From Paenibacillus sp. 1781tsa1 (GTDB lineage: Bacteria; Bacillota; Bacilli; Paenibacillales; Paenibacillaceae): a DNA stretch of 64,000 nucleotides. Below are positions 43,271-52,612 of the stretch, piece by piece; position 1 is the first letter of the stretch, and every line of letters begins with the position of its first letter. The notes beneath the pieces were generated by a model that ran no database searches, was not told the origin of the DNA, and was given only the letters and a program-made list of their open reading frames with translations. The stretch covers positions 372,001 to 436,000 of the forward strand of contig NZ_JAMYWY010000001.1 of NCBI RefSeq assembly GCF_024159265.1, read 5' to 3'. The position numbers were made by a program, and so were the translations under genes.

Positions 43271-44854
43271 TTAATGCATGGACGTTTGGCTCAGGAACAA
43301 TTGACTAACCCGATTCAGAAACAGATTATGAGCCAAGGAAGTATAACAGGAGTAGGGGGAGGAATCGCCCAATTCATAGACTTGATTCATACGGACCGCC
43401 TCCCATTGCTGCCAGATTGAATTTTGCATAAGCGACGCTACGGTGTGCGTACGCTCTTCTGCGTGACCACTTGTAAACAGAATGAAGTGTTCAATATCCG
43501 ACTGAACCAGCTGTTCCAGTGACATTAAACGGGAATGGGATACGTGGTGTAGAGCTTGGGGTACAGATAACTGCAAATCATCATAGAGAACCGTCCCCAG
43601 ATTACGGTTGCCGTAGACCCGGAACTGTCCATCTTCGTATTGCGCCACAGCCACAGGTCGGTCATCGATGGCATGCTGTATACTGGATATTTTTTGTTTG
43701 ACCGATAGATCATAACGTTCCAGCCATTCTTCACCAGCTGTTATTTTGCCCACGGATTGTGCAATGGAGTACATCTGTTTACGCCAATCTCCTGCAAAAG
43801 ATATGGTACAAGTGGAGGCAATATGCCGAAATAATTCGGCTTTTTTGGGCTCTTCATAATCGGTTCCTTCATACCCAATGATCAGTTCTGGGTGTGCGTT
43901 CATTAATAGTTCCAGATCAGGCTGATCTCTGCCCACTTGAATCACATTTTTGAATTCATATGAGGTTCTATGGACCGGATTAATCAGTGCCGCATAAGGC
44001 TCAATACCAAGGGCAAGCAGATGCCCCGTATATGGATGGGCAAGTGAAGCGATACGTGTTACGGAGCGATGCTTTTTAATATAGACCATGGGAGACAATC
44101 CGGTGGTTGCTTTGAATTTTCGGCTGAAATAGAATTCATCTTCATACCCGACCTGACGGGCTGTTTGTTTGATCGTGTTGTCTGAGGCCAGTAGCAGATC
44201 ACCGGCTTCCCGGATGCGTACGGCGTTCAAATATTCGATGGGGCCTTGTCCAATCATTTTTTTGAACAATCTGGAATAACGGTTGACACTCAGTCCAGCC
44301 ATTTCAGCCAGTTTTTCGCGTGTGAAGCTTTCCTGATAATGTGTATTGATATATTTTTGGCTCTGTTTTACCGCTTCAATTGCTGTATCTTCCTGGAATT
44401 TCTGCTTCTTCTGCTTCAATAGGACAAGACACAGTTCCTGAAAGAGGATCTGACGTGCCATTCCAGCCCATGGATCTTCCTTCTGCCCACCTTCATGGAT
44501 TTGTATGGCGAGAACGGGAGCTGAGGGAACAACAGTGGCAATGAATTCAAGATGTGGATCAATAACTCGCTGCATGTTGCCATCCAGTTCTTCGTTGTAG
44601 ACATTGTAGGTTAAGGTGACACATTCAAAGTCATGCTGTACCTCGGTAGTTGCGATACAGGTGTGAGAAGGAGGGACGGAAAGGACTTGAGGAGCGAATA
44701 GGGAGATGATTTTGTCTTCGACTTTGACGGTTAAGCTCCCTTTGATCACAATAAGCAGCGTATGATGTGGACGGGATGGAAAGGACATTTGTTCAGCATT
44801 GTTGTCGATACGCCGGGCATCAATGAGCCTATATAAAAGATTCGTGAGTTTCAT
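43271..44854 (-). CDS. AraC-family activator fused to a siderophore-binding domain (Btr-like)
   Basis: A 527-residue cytosolic regulator with a cupin-like N-terminus (~20-110), AraC HTH pair (~165-265; REKLAEMAGLSVNRYSRLFK and TARQVGYEDEFYFSRKFK) and a FeuA-like binding domain (~270-520; YTGHLLALGIEPYAALINP, AHPELIIGYEGTDYE). In Bacillus, Btr of this build senses bacillibactin and activates the feu uptake genes. It probably senses the same siderophore as the binding protein encoded just downstream, and activates that gene when iron is low. The start follows GGAGAAGATCAG. Confidence 0.93.
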   Translation of the reverse strand: MKLTNLLYRLIDARRIDNNAEQMSFPSRPHHTLLIVIKGSLTVKVEDKIISLFAPQVLSVPPSHTCIATTEVQHDFECVTLTYNVYNEELDGNMQRVIDPHLEFIATVVPSAPVLAIQIHEGGQKEDPWAGMARQILFQELCLVLLKQKKQKFQEDTAIEAVKQSQKYINTHYQESFTREKLAEMAGLSVNRYSRLFKKMIGQGPIEYLNAVRIREAGDLLLASDNTIKQTARQVGYEDEFYFSRKFKATTGLSPMVYIKKHRSVTRIASLAHPYTGHLLALGIEPYAALINPVHRTSYEFKNVIQVGRDQPDLELLMNAHPELIIGYEGTDYEEPKKAELFRHIASTCTISFAGDWRKQMYSIAQSVGKITAGEEWLERYDLSVKQKISSIQHAIDDRPVAVAQYEDGQFRVYGNRNLGTVLYDDLQLSVPQALHHVSHSRLMSLEQLVQSDIEHFILFTSGHAEERTHTVASLMQNSIWQQWEAVRMNQVYELGDSSPYSCYTSLAHNLFLNRVSQLFLSQTSMH

Positions 44855-44918
44855 CTGATCTTCTCCTGACTGCTGTGATTGAACAATACTATAATACTGC
44901 TTATAGAAGTTACCAATA

Positions 44919-45782
44919 TTAAAACGTAATGCACTTCTGATTCAGCAGCTTCATGAATTGATCCAGCGCACTGCTGACATACCGATCCTCACCGCGGACA
45001 AAGGTTGTCGTGGTATGGGTAAAACGATCTGCCAGATCAAATACGGAGAAATCATCCGGTTTCTTGTGAATAACGTTGCACGGCATAATGGTAAAAGCAA
45101 TGCCAGATTCCACACAGCTGAGCAGGTTGTCCATCGTACTCACTTCGATGATATTACGTGCGGACAACCCCTCTTCCTGCAAAAATTCTTCGGTCATTTC
45201 ACGATACGGACAGCCCTCGGGGAAAACAACCCAGGATACTTGGCACAGACTTTCAGGTGGTGTATCCATCCGCTTGGAGATGATATGAACCGTGTCCTGC
45301 ATCTCATATTCCACCTTCAGACCTTCTTTCACACAAGCCCCGCTGATAAAAGCACCATCAATCTCATAGTCCTGTATTTTCTTGCGCAGTACTTTGGGTG
45401 AAGTGGCGTTGACGAGTGAGATGGACACCTTCGGGTAGGTTATCTGATATTCATTCAGAATCTCCATAAAACGGCTGGATGCCGCCGTTTCTACAATGCC
45501 GATTTTCAGCGTGCCGGAAGGCTCACCGGGATCGGTCATATCCTGCTTCAGATCATGCAAAAGGTTATGAATCTGTGTGGCGTACTGGACGAACTGTTCT
45601 CCTTTGGAGGTCAGTACAACACCTTTGGGAAATCGGTTGAACAACTGGATTTGATATTCCTGCTCCAGTTTTTTGATGCGTGTAGTGACATTGGATTGGG
45701 CGTAATTCAGTTCTTTGGCGGCCTGTGAGATTTTGCCTGAACGCGCCACCGCGAGAACAATATCGATATCGGAAAGTTCCAT
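44919..45782 (-). CDS. LysR-family transcriptional regulator
   Basis: A 287-residue LysR-type regulator: N-terminal winged HTH (MELSDIDIVLAVARSGKISQ, AAKELNYAQSNVTTRIKKLE) and a two-lobed effector domain from residue 90 (GTLKIGIVETAASSRFMEIL). It is divergent from an old yellow enzyme gene with a 156-bp promoter region containing an 8-3-8 palindrome, and most likely controls that gene in response to an electrophile or other inducer. The ATG follows AGGAGG. Confidence 0.92.
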   Translation of the reverse strand: MELSDIDIVLAVARSGKISQAAKELNYAQSNVTTRIKKLEQEYQIQLFNRFPKGVVLTSKGEQFVQYATQIHNLLHDLKQDMTDPGEPSGTLKIGIVETAASSRFMEILNEYQITYPKVSISLVNATSPKVLRKKIQDYEIDGAFISGACVKEGLKVEYEMQDTVHIISKRMDTPPESLCQVSWVVFPEGCPYREMTEEFLQEEGLSARNIIEVSTMDNLLSCVESGIAFTIMPCNVIHKKPDDFSVFDLADRFTHTTTTFVRGEDRYVSSALDQFMKLLNQKCITF

Positions 45783-45839
45783 GCTGTATCCTCCTGAACG
45801 TGGATTAACTTACATTGCTTCCGCAGATGTTGATGTCAG

Positions 45840-45858
45840 GTATCTCTATGAGAGATAC
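45840..45858. promoter_or_regulatory. Perfect 8-3-8 palindrome, candidate LysR operator
   Basis: GTATCTCT-ATG-AGAGATAC, in the divergent promoter region between the LysR gene and the flavin oxidoreductase gene. It contains the T-N11-A core typical of LysR sites. Confidence 0.65.
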
Positions 45859-45938
45859 AACTATATATTTCAATCATTTTACGATATATAAGAGCCGCCG
45901 TACAATATCCTTAATGACGAAGAGAGTAGGGATATGAC

Positions 45939-47000
45939 ATGAATAACATGAATACACGTTCAACACTATTAAGCCCGGTAACGATTCATCAGTGGCAATT
46001 AAGGAACCGAATTGTGATGGCTCCGTTGACCCGGGGATTTGCTGATGATCAGGAGGGGACCGTGACGAATGAGATGGTGGCGTATTATGAGCAGCGTGCG
46101 CGAGATGGTGTGGGACTGATCATTACCGAGGGTATCAACCCGAATCTGGCAGGCAAAGGCACTTACGGCATCCCCGGTTTATATACAGATGAACAGACGA
46201 CTTCTTGGAAAAGGGTAACGGATGCTGTTCACAGACATGGCGGCACCATTATTGCTCAGCTCTGGCATGTCGGCAGGTTGTCCCACTCCGATCTGATCGG
46301 AACCACTCCAGTGGCACCTTCCAGCCTTGCGGCAGAGGGAAGAGTGCATAAGCTGCATAAGCCGTATCAGGTTCCTAAAGCGATGAGTGCACAGGATATA
46401 GCGGATACGATTCAGCATTTTCAGACGGCCGCCCGCAATGCAGTTCTGGCAGGTTTTGACGGAATTGAGCTTCATGCTGCGCATGGGTATCTGATCGACC
46501 AGTTTATCAATGAGAAGACCAACCACAGAACAGACGAATACGGAGGAGACACTGCGGGCAGATTGCAGTTCCTGCGGGATCTTATTGTGGCTGTAAAAAA
46601 AGAAATCAGTGTAGATCGCATATCGGTACGATTCTCCGAGAAAAAGGATGATGATGCATCCTATGCATGGGTAGACAAAGCTGGAATGATCGATGCATAT
46701 CTGAACTTGTTCCGCGAGACGGGAATTACGATCTTGCATCCCTCAACTGATCATTATGCGAAAGCGTGGGCAGGGGAGCAGTCCTTTCACGAGCGGATTC
46801 GAAGTCAGTGGGATGGAATCATCATTGGTGTGGGGAATTTGGATGTTCAGACCGCAGAGCACGCGATTGGTAAGGGAAGCATAGATTTGGCTGCGTTCGG
46901 CAGACCATTTATCTCCAACCCTGATCTGGTGCAGAAATTGAATGCTGGTGAGCCATTGGTGGAGTATGATGCAGCTAAGCATCTGCCCGTGTTGGTGTAA
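45939..47000 (+). CDS. Old yellow enzyme-family NADH:flavin oxidoreductase
   Basis: A 353-residue FMN TIM barrel of the OYE family: LRNRIVMAPLTRGFAD (~21-36), HVGRLSHSD (~104-112), GFDGIELHAAHGYLIDQFIN (~169-188) with the substrate-binding HxxH-type residues, NHRTDEYGG and GRPFISNPDLV near the end. Such enzymes reduce activated C=C bonds of enones and nitro-esters. The start at 45939 lies about six bases after AGGGA. It is under likely control of the divergent LysR regulator. Confidence 0.93.
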   Translation: MNNMNTRSTLLSPVTIHQWQLRNRIVMAPLTRGFADDQEGTVTNEMVAYYEQRARDGVGLIITEGINPNLAGKGTYGIPGLYTDEQTTSWKRVTDAVHRHGGTIIAQLWHVGRLSHSDLIGTTPVAPSSLAAEGRVHKLHKPYQVPKAMSAQDIADTIQHFQTAARNAVLAGFDGIELHAAHGYLIDQFINEKTNHRTDEYGGDTAGRLQFLRDLIVAVKKEISVDRISVRFSEKKDDDASYAWVDKAGMIDAYLNLFRETGITILHPSTDHYAKAWAGEQSFHERIRSQWDGIIIGVGNLDVQTAEHAIGKGSIDLAAFGRPFISNPDLVQKLNAGEPLVEYDAAKHLPVLV

Positions 47001-47115
47001 AAGGGGAAAACCGAGTCAAAGAAAAATCAAAAAAGACTGAACGCTACTGACATACTGTTGGCAAGAGCGTCCTTGTATGATCAAGGTATACAAATACGAA
47101 GGAGGACATTACATT

Positions 47116-47484
47116 ATGTCAGCAATTGGACCCGATTTCATTTCACTTCAAGTGAGCAATCTTGAGAGCTCTGCCGAATTCTATCAAAACTATCTCGGAC
47201 TAGTACGCTCACAGGCGGGACCACCTCATGCGGTGGTTTTTGAGACAAAGCCTATTGCATTTGCTCTTCGTGACCTATTGCCAGGAATCGAACTCGGTTC
47301 AGGTGCTCAGCCAGGACTGGGCATCGCTCTTTGGCTTCATGCTCCGGATACACAAGAGATTCATGACAAACTTGTTGCTGCAGGCGTAAAGATTACATCT
47401 GCACCCATAGATGGACCATTCGGGCGAACCTTTACATTTGCCGACCCAGACGGGTACCAAGTTACCCTTCACAGTAAAGCCTAA
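47116..47484 (+). CDS. VOC-superfamily (glyoxalase/dioxygenase-like) protein
   Basis: A 122-residue vicinal-oxygen-chelate protein: opening strand FISLQVSNLESSAEFYQNYL (~8-27), HAVVFETKPIAF, and closing FGRTFTFADPDGYQVTLHSK (~101-120). Family members are glyoxalases, dioxygenases or resistance proteins; several metal-ligand positions are not obvious here, so the reaction is open. The start is set behind GGAGG, ten bases away. It follows the OYE gene by 115 bp, possibly with its own promoter. Confidence 0.88.
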   Translation: MSAIGPDFISLQVSNLESSAEFYQNYLGLVRSQAGPPHAVVFETKPIAFALRDLLPGIELGSGAQPGLGIALWLHAPDTQEIHDKLVAAGVKITSAPIDGPFGRTFTFADPDGYQVTLHSKA

Positions 47485-47556
47485 TACGCAGATGTATCCA
47501 TCTTAATAATAGTGATAACTTCCTGTCACAGGGAGCCAAATGTTGATTACAATATC

Positions 47557-47592
47557 AAGGGCAGTACTGATCCTTAGGATCAGTCTGCCCTT
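47557..47592. terminator. Bidirectional terminator between VOC and MFS genes
   Basis: AAGGGCAG-TA-CTGATCC (47557-47573) pairs with GGATCAG-T-CTGCCCTT (47577-47592) around TTA, with a small internal bulge. Confidence 0.82.
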
Positions 47593-47625
47593 ATTTGGTT
47601 GTACGGATTAAACGACCAGTTCATT

Positions 47626-48834
47626 CTATTCATGGCTGACGACTACCGCTTTCTTTTCCGTAAAGTAATACACCAAAGCGAGCAGCGGCATGATCAGGCC
47701 AATCAGCGTTGTGAGACTCCAGCCTCCGTTAGCATAAGACCAGCTTCCAAGAGATGAACCAATCGCACCGCCAACAAAAAAGATCGACATGAATATGCCA
47801 TTCACACGCCCTCTCGCTTCACTTCCTAAGGAGTAGATAATGCGTTGACCCAGCACCAGATTTCCCGAGACAGCCATATCCAGTGTGATCGCCACGATCA
47901 CAAGCAGGATCAATGCAAACGTGGAGTGGCTCTGGAACACATAAGCAAGACCGAATGAAGCAGCAGCGATCACCATGGCAGCCCCTGTCAGAATGCGCGT
48001 TAGTCCGCGATCCGCCAGTCTCCCGGCAATGGGAGCGGCAATAGCACCTCCGACACCAGCCAGTGCGAACCAGGCAATGCCTTGCTGTGACATGCCAAAA
48101 TTGTTAGCGAGCCTGAGTGGAACCGTGGTCCAGAACAAGCTGAAAGCACCAAACAAACTGGCCTGATAGAACGCCCGGCGGCGCAGCAGAGGCATCGTTC
48201 TGAACAGTGTGCCCAATGATACGATTAATTGACCGTATTTCAAGGTGGGTTCAGGCTGGCGAGCAGGAAGAGCACGTGATAGGAGCAGCATTAGAAGTGC
48301 TATGACAATGGCGGAGAATACAAAGACCGTCTGCCATCCGAAGAGGCTGGTGATAAAGCTTGCGACAGGACGAGCTAGCATGATGCCCAGCAGCAGACCA
48401 CTCATTACATTGCCAACAACCCGTCCGCGTTGTTCCTCGGAAGTAAGATATGTCGCATAGGGTACCAGAATCTGAGCGACAACAGAACCTATACCTATGA
48501 ATAGAGAGGCAGTCAGAAATACAACAGCAGTGGGTGAGAAAGCTGCAGCAATCAGGGCAGCAACCAGTACGATGAGGAAAAGAACGACCAGGCGTCGGTT
48601 CTCGATAATGTCACTGAGCGGCACGATGAATAACAAACCAATAACATAACCAATCTGAGTCAACGTTACGATCAATCCGGCAACGGCAGAAGAAAGGCCC
48701 GTGGTCATGCTAATCGGTCCGATAACGGTCTGAGCATAATACAGGTTTGCCACGATCAATCCACAAGCGGATGCCAGCAAAAAAATAATCCAGGCAGGTA
48801 CAGGTGCCTTCTTCACTTGTTGTCTCATATCCAT
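47626..48834 (-). CDS. Major facilitator superfamily efflux transporter (DHA-type)
   Basis: A 402-residue membrane protein with twelve predicted spans. The MFS loop 2-3 motif appears as FIVPLSDIIENRRLVVL (~68-84), and a second copy after span 8 as IAGRLADRGLTRIL. Antiparallel domain duplication is evident from these. Proton-driven export of a drug or metabolite is the usual role. Start 48834 (MDMRQQVKK) is preferred, being nine bases after GGAGG. The divergent TetR-type gene beyond a palindromic region is probably its repressor. Confidence 0.92.
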   Translation of the reverse strand: MDMRQQVKKAPVPAWIIFLLASACGLIVANLYYAQTVIGPISMTTGLSSAVAGLIVTLTQIGYVIGLLFIVPLSDIIENRRLVVLFLIVLVAALIAAAFSPTAVVFLTASLFIGIGSVVAQILVPYATYLTSEEQRGRVVGNVMSGLLLGIMLARPVASFITSLFGWQTVFVFSAIVIALLMLLLSRALPARQPEPTLKYGQLIVSLGTLFRTMPLLRRRAFYQASLFGAFSLFWTTVPLRLANNFGMSQQGIAWFALAGVGGAIAAPIAGRLADRGLTRILTGAAMVIAAASFGLAYVFQSHSTFALILLVIVAITLDMAVSGNLVLGQRIIYSLGSEARGRVNGIFMSIFFVGGAIGSSLGSWSYANGGWSLTTLIGLIMPLLALVYYFTEKKAVVVSHE

Positions 48835-48916
48835 CTTAATCATCCTCCACAGATTTCATATTCGTATTGAAAATTTGATATTCCAGATAAACGGGTGCTA
48901 TTTAAAATGTTAATTG

Positions 48917-48986
48917 CTAAACGTTGTGTTCACTAATTACAAACATATAATAAACTAAACGTTTAGTATTGTAAATAGGCTAAACA
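48917..48986. promoter_or_regulatory. Candidate TetR operator cluster (CTAAAC boxes)
   Basis: ACTAAACGTTTAGT (48954-48967) is a perfect 14-bp palindrome; extra half-sites CTAAACGTT (48917-48925) and CTAAACA (48980-48986) flank it. It lies in the 297-bp divergent region between the MFS and TetR genes. Confidence 0.65.
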
Positions 48987-49131
48987 TATTTTAATGAAGA
49001 TTTAAATGAGGATGTAAAAATGAGCGGAGATTGAATTGTGTGTACGCAATGCATTTTAGTATAATGAACGTATCGTTTTTATGAATATTACTGATGATTA
49101 AATATACTTTATACTTCCAGGAGGGCTCAAG

Positions 49132-49713
49132 ATGACTGCCAAAAGAGGACGTCCACGTAACATGGAAACCCAGAATGCCATTCTTACAGCATCGTATGAG
49201 TTGTTGTTGGAGCACGGATTCGGGGCGGTTACAATCGAGAAGATTGCTGAACGTGCACAGGTGAGCAAAGCCACTATCTACAAATGGTGGCCGAATAAAG
49301 GCGCTGTCATCATGGACGGATATATGTCTGCCGCAACGGCAAGATTACCCGTACCGGATACAGGCTCGGTATTGGAAGATATACGCATACATGCGAGTAA
49401 TCTGGTTCGTTTTTTGACCAGTCGGGAAGGAAAAGTGATTACGCAGATTATCGGAGAAGGGCAATCGGATGAAGGGCTTGCAGAAGAATACCGCACAAGA
49501 TACATCCAGCCACGTCGGCGTGAAGCACGGGGAATTCTGGAGAAGGGTGTGGAGCGCGGCGAATTGAAGAGTGGGATAGACATTGGACTGTACATTGATC
49601 TTATCTATGGACCGGTGTTCTATCGCATGTTAGTGACAGGGGAAGCGATGGATGATGCGTTTGTAGATGTATTGCTCCGTTCATTGTTTGAAGGGATTCA
49701 GTCCAATAAGTAG
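49132..49713 (+). CDS. TetR/AcrR-family transcriptional repressor
   Basis: A 193-residue TetR-type regulator: N-terminal HTH (AILTASYELLLEHGFGAVTI, EKIAERAQVSKATIYKWWPN, ~14-55) and a helical C-terminal ligand domain of the TetR_C-11 sort (RFLTSREGKVITQIIGEGQS, LYIDLIYGPVFYRMLV). The ATG follows CAGGAGGGCTCAAG. It is probably a repressor of the divergent MFS efflux gene through the CTAAAC boxes; the inducer is unknown. Confidence 0.93.
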   Translation: MTAKRGRPRNMETQNAILTASYELLLEHGFGAVTIEKIAERAQVSKATIYKWWPNKGAVIMDGYMSAATARLPVPDTGSVLEDIRIHASNLVRFLTSREGKVITQIIGEGQSDEGLAEEYRTRYIQPRRREARGILEKGVERGELKSGIDIGLYIDLIYGPVFYRMLVTGEAMDDAFVDVLLRSLFEGIQSNK

Positions 49714-49759
49714 AAGGAGAGCGGTGATACAACCGGGAGGAAGAGGAGGATGAGGGAAG

Positions 49760-49783
49760 AGGGCGATTCTTAGGAATCACCCT
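49760..49783. terminator. Hairpin between convergent TetR and LLM genes
   Basis: AGGGCGATTC (49760-49769) pairs with GAATCACCCT (49774-49783) around TTAG with one mismatched or G-U position. There is no T run, so terminator function is uncertain. Confidence 0.45.
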
Positions 49784-49823
49784 GGAAGGGATCACATGTG
49801 GCATATTGTACGTGGGAGAAAAT

Positions 49824-50948
49824 TTAAACTTGGAATATAGGTGAGATGGCTGTGGGCCATGAATCTGTAGCATTAGGGGAAAGGAAGGATGAGTGCTGGG
49901 TTAACACCGGGGGTTCATTCCATACTGAACTGGGCAGTTCGCGGCGTAAAACAGGGGCCACTTCTTTGGCAAAACGCTCCACTTGCTCCAACTGCTCGCT
50001 ATGCGTCAGTCCATCCACACTGATACTGAGCACCTGATGTCCGTAAGCAGCATGATAGTTCAGAATTTTCTCAATAACCTGCTCCGGACTGCCGATTAAC
50101 GCAGGGCCACGTGCAATGTTATCCTCCAGATCGGTGAAGGGCGACTGGTTATGCTGTGCGGCGGCGGTGGCATGGAACGCTTCATAGTATGGCTTATAGC
50201 GGCGAATGGCCTCTTCACCCGTATCAGCAAGATACAGACTGCCGGCACCAGAGCCAATCACTGCTTGCTGCGGATCATGACCATAATAATCGAGGCGCTC
50301 CCGATAATGATCAATTAATGCTTTGTATTTGGCCTGAGGGTGAAAAGAATTCGACGTGAAGAGCGGCTCACCATATTTGGCAGCGAGTTCGGTCGAGACC
50401 GTGCTGGACGCGCTGCCATGCCAGATTGGGATGGTTTGCTGAAGCGGCCTGGGCCACGTGGTTACTCCCTCAAGCGGAGGGCGATACGTTCCCTGCCAGG
50501 TTACATTCTCCTCAGACCATAGCCGTCTTAGCAAATGATAGCGTTCATCGAGTGAATCCCATTGTTCCTCTTCGCGTATGCCAAACAGCGGATAGTGGCG
50601 AGGGTCATTGCCTTTCCCGATGATCATCTCTAGCCGTCCACCCGATAATTGATCCAACGTGGCATAATCCTCGGCAACCCGGACTGGATCAAGTATACTA
50701 AGAACAGTGACGGTGGTTAGTAACCGAATGCGTGTGGTTGCTGCGGCTATTGCGGTTAATACGACAGGTGGCGAGGAAGATAGAAAAGGCGCACCATGTC
50801 GTTCACCGATTCCATAGGCATCGAATCCCAGTCGTTCAGCCAGCTTCGCTTGCTCTAATATATTTTGGAATTTCTGCTGAGTCGTCAGAGCCTCCCCGGT
50901 AACGGCATTAGGTAGATTCATCATGAGACTAAACAAGGCAAATTTCAT
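49824..50948 (-). CDS. LLM-class flavin-dependent oxidoreductase (luciferase-like)
   Basis: A 374-residue bacterial-luciferase-like TIM barrel: LGFDAYGIGERHGAPFLSSS (~40-59), LTTVTVLSILDPVRVAEDYA (~77-96), LDQLSGGRLEMIIGKGNDP (~98-116) and GSPEQVIEKILNYHAAYGHQ (~292-311). These enzymes use FMNH2 and oxygen to oxidise alkanes, sulfonates or other small molecules; the substrate is unknown. The C-terminal ~40 residues after the canonical end are low in recognisable features. The start follows GGAGAAGGTCAG. Confidence 0.92.
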   Translation of the reverse strand: MKFALFSLMMNLPNAVTGEALTTQQKFQNILEQAKLAERLGFDAYGIGERHGAPFLSSSPPVVLTAIAAATTRIRLLTTVTVLSILDPVRVAEDYATLDQLSGGRLEMIIGKGNDPRHYPLFGIREEEQWDSLDERYHLLRRLWSEENVTWQGTYRPPLEGVTTWPRPLQQTIPIWHGSASSTVSTELAAKYGEPLFTSNSFHPQAKYKALIDHYRERLDYYGHDPQQAVIGSGAGSLYLADTGEEAIRRYKPYYEAFHATAAAQHNQSPFTDLEDNIARGPALIGSPEQVIEKILNYHAAYGHQVLSISVDGLTHSEQLEQVERFAKEVAPVLRRELPSSVWNEPPVLTQHSSFLSPNATDSWPTAISPIFQV

Positions 50949-51143
50949 CTGACCTTCTCCTTGAGCTGAATTGATTGAACTGAATTGATATTATATGTCT
51001 CGTATATTCCTATTGAAATAGTAGGAAATGTAAGTTGGATTAAATGTATCATGTTCTCACGGATTCTTCTAATGGATTTTTTCTATAAGCAGGAACATTC
51101 AGGCTTCCTTGCATATATGTGAAGGAAATTGCCACGATTTTTA

Positions 51144-51172
51144 TTGACCGCTGTAAAATTTAGGATTAAAAT
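51144..51172 (+). promoter_or_regulatory. Sigma-A-like promoter of the peptide-sensor regulator
   Basis: TTGACC (51144-51149), 17 bp, TAAAAT (51167-51172), about 55 bp upstream of the regulator's start codon. The rest of the 278-bp gap from 50949 is AT-rich with nothing else I can name. Confidence 0.6.
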
Positions 51173-51226
51173 TGTGCTTATCATATAAATTCAAAATTAT
51201 GGATTTTCATTGTGGAGGTGGGATAC

Positions 51227-52612
51227 ATGGAACCTACAACTACGATACGCTCATATATTGAGGACTACATCAGGAAACAGGGGTACACCCTGCAGTATTT
51301 TGCCGATATATCGGGAGTTAACGCCGGAACGCTTAGTGCAATTATTAAGGGGACTCGACCCATCGCTATGGCGCAACTGGATCTGATTACCCAAGGCATG
51401 AAGCTGGAAGAGGGGTATTTCTACGAGATTTATGGGGCTGAATGTTTCGTGGAATCGGCACCTCATTGGAGAAGACTGGAGCCTTTCCTGCAGCGCTGTG
51501 CTGAATTGGACAAGCTGGAATGTATTCAGAAGGTTATCCAGGAAGTGACGGATGATCGCTCGTATATCTCGGAGTTGTTCGAGATGGCCGAAGGCATGCT
51601 GGAACGTGGACAGACGAAGGCTGCACGGATGTTGTACGAATGTGTGGCAGAGTGTGAGAAATATCAACATTCGGAACGTCTCGCTCTGTGCCAGTATCGC
51701 ATCTTCACGCTATCTCTTGGTCAGGACCAGCATGAGAATCTTCGTGCAGCCGTACATTTTGAACCGTATATTAATCGGCTGGACGAGGAACGACAACTGG
51801 ATGCGATTAAAGACCTGGCGAATGCGTATGCTTCTCTTCGATATCGGGACAAGGTTTTTAATCTGGCTGAAGAATTAGATCAGAAAACAAAAATTTTACA
51901 ATCGTATACAAAGAAGAAAATAGATAAAAGCGATAGACTAACTGCCTATCCTTTATTCGTATATAGAGCTTATTCCAATTTGCTTAAATCATCGGCATGT
52001 GAGAAGCAGGGACGTTATGAAGAAGCTTTGCTCTATACAGAAGTCTATGCCAAGCTTGCTAAAGTCTCTGAACCGGATGAAGAGGATCAAATTTTTATTG
52101 ATAAATTCGCTGGTTGGGCAGAAGCCAACACTTATTTATATAAATTAATGATGGGTAATCGAAATGTTTTACCTGCATACGTGGAATTTATTGAGAAAAA
52201 TGAAGAGGAAATTTTACCTGCGATAATTAATATTTTGGAGGCAGCTAATAAGTTTGATCAAAATATTGATGATATTTTGAATAGGTTCAGCGATCGAATT
52301 AACTCGGAAATTAACTGTTTAAAAGGGTACACTGAGCAGATGAAAAATGAAATTTATGCAACATTCTTGTTGGAACGTTCTCTCTATCACTTAAATCGCC
52401 ATGAATATCCAGAGGGTTTGAAGCAACTTATGCACTGTCTGAGAGAGTCTGTACGATTTAACAATCAAACAGATATCATTCATTGTATTTCCCTGTATGA
52501 GAAGTACAAAAACATGGGTACGGCTGAAATCGAGCATCAGTACAAACTTATCATGATGGAGGTTCAGAAATCTTATGAAAAAAAAGAAGATATTCTATGT
52601 AATCTTGCTTAG
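51227..52612 (+). CDS. HTH-TPR regulator of the RRNPP type (AloR/AimR-like peptide receptor)
   Basis: A 461-residue protein. Residues ~5-65 form a Cro/C1-like HTH (LQYFADISGVNAGTLSAIIK). The rest is all helical with TPR-like repeats (LFEMAEGMLERGQTKAARML, YRAYSNLLKSSACEKQGRYE, FLLERSLYHLNRHEYPEGLK), the layout of RRNPP regulators that bind secreted, re-imported peptides. A tiny signal-peptide ORF overlaps its 3' end, as in Rap-Phr, NprR-NprX and the AloR-AloP systems of Paenibacillaceae. ATG 51227 lies behind GGAGGTGGG. From about 51880 GC falls to about 30 percent, against 47 percent before, so the sensing half has a different base composition. Confidence 0.85.
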   Translation: MEPTTTIRSYIEDYIRKQGYTLQYFADISGVNAGTLSAIIKGTRPIAMAQLDLITQGMKLEEGYFYEIYGAECFVESAPHWRRLEPFLQRCAELDKLECIQKVIQEVTDDRSYISELFEMAEGMLERGQTKAARMLYECVAECEKYQHSERLALCQYRIFTLSLGQDQHENLRAAVHFEPYINRLDEERQLDAIKDLANAYASLRYRDKVFNLAEELDQKTKILQSYTKKKIDKSDRLTAYPLFVYRAYSNLLKSSACEKQGRYEEALLYTEVYAKLAKVSEPDEEDQIFIDKFAGWAEANTYLYKLMMGNRNVLPAYVEFIEKNEEEILPAIINILEAANKFDQNIDDILNRFSDRINSEINCLKGYTEQMKNEIYATFLLERSLYHLNRHEYPEGLKQLMHCLRESVRFNNQTDIIHCISLYEKYKNMGTAEIEHQYKLIMMEVQKSYEKKEDILCNLA

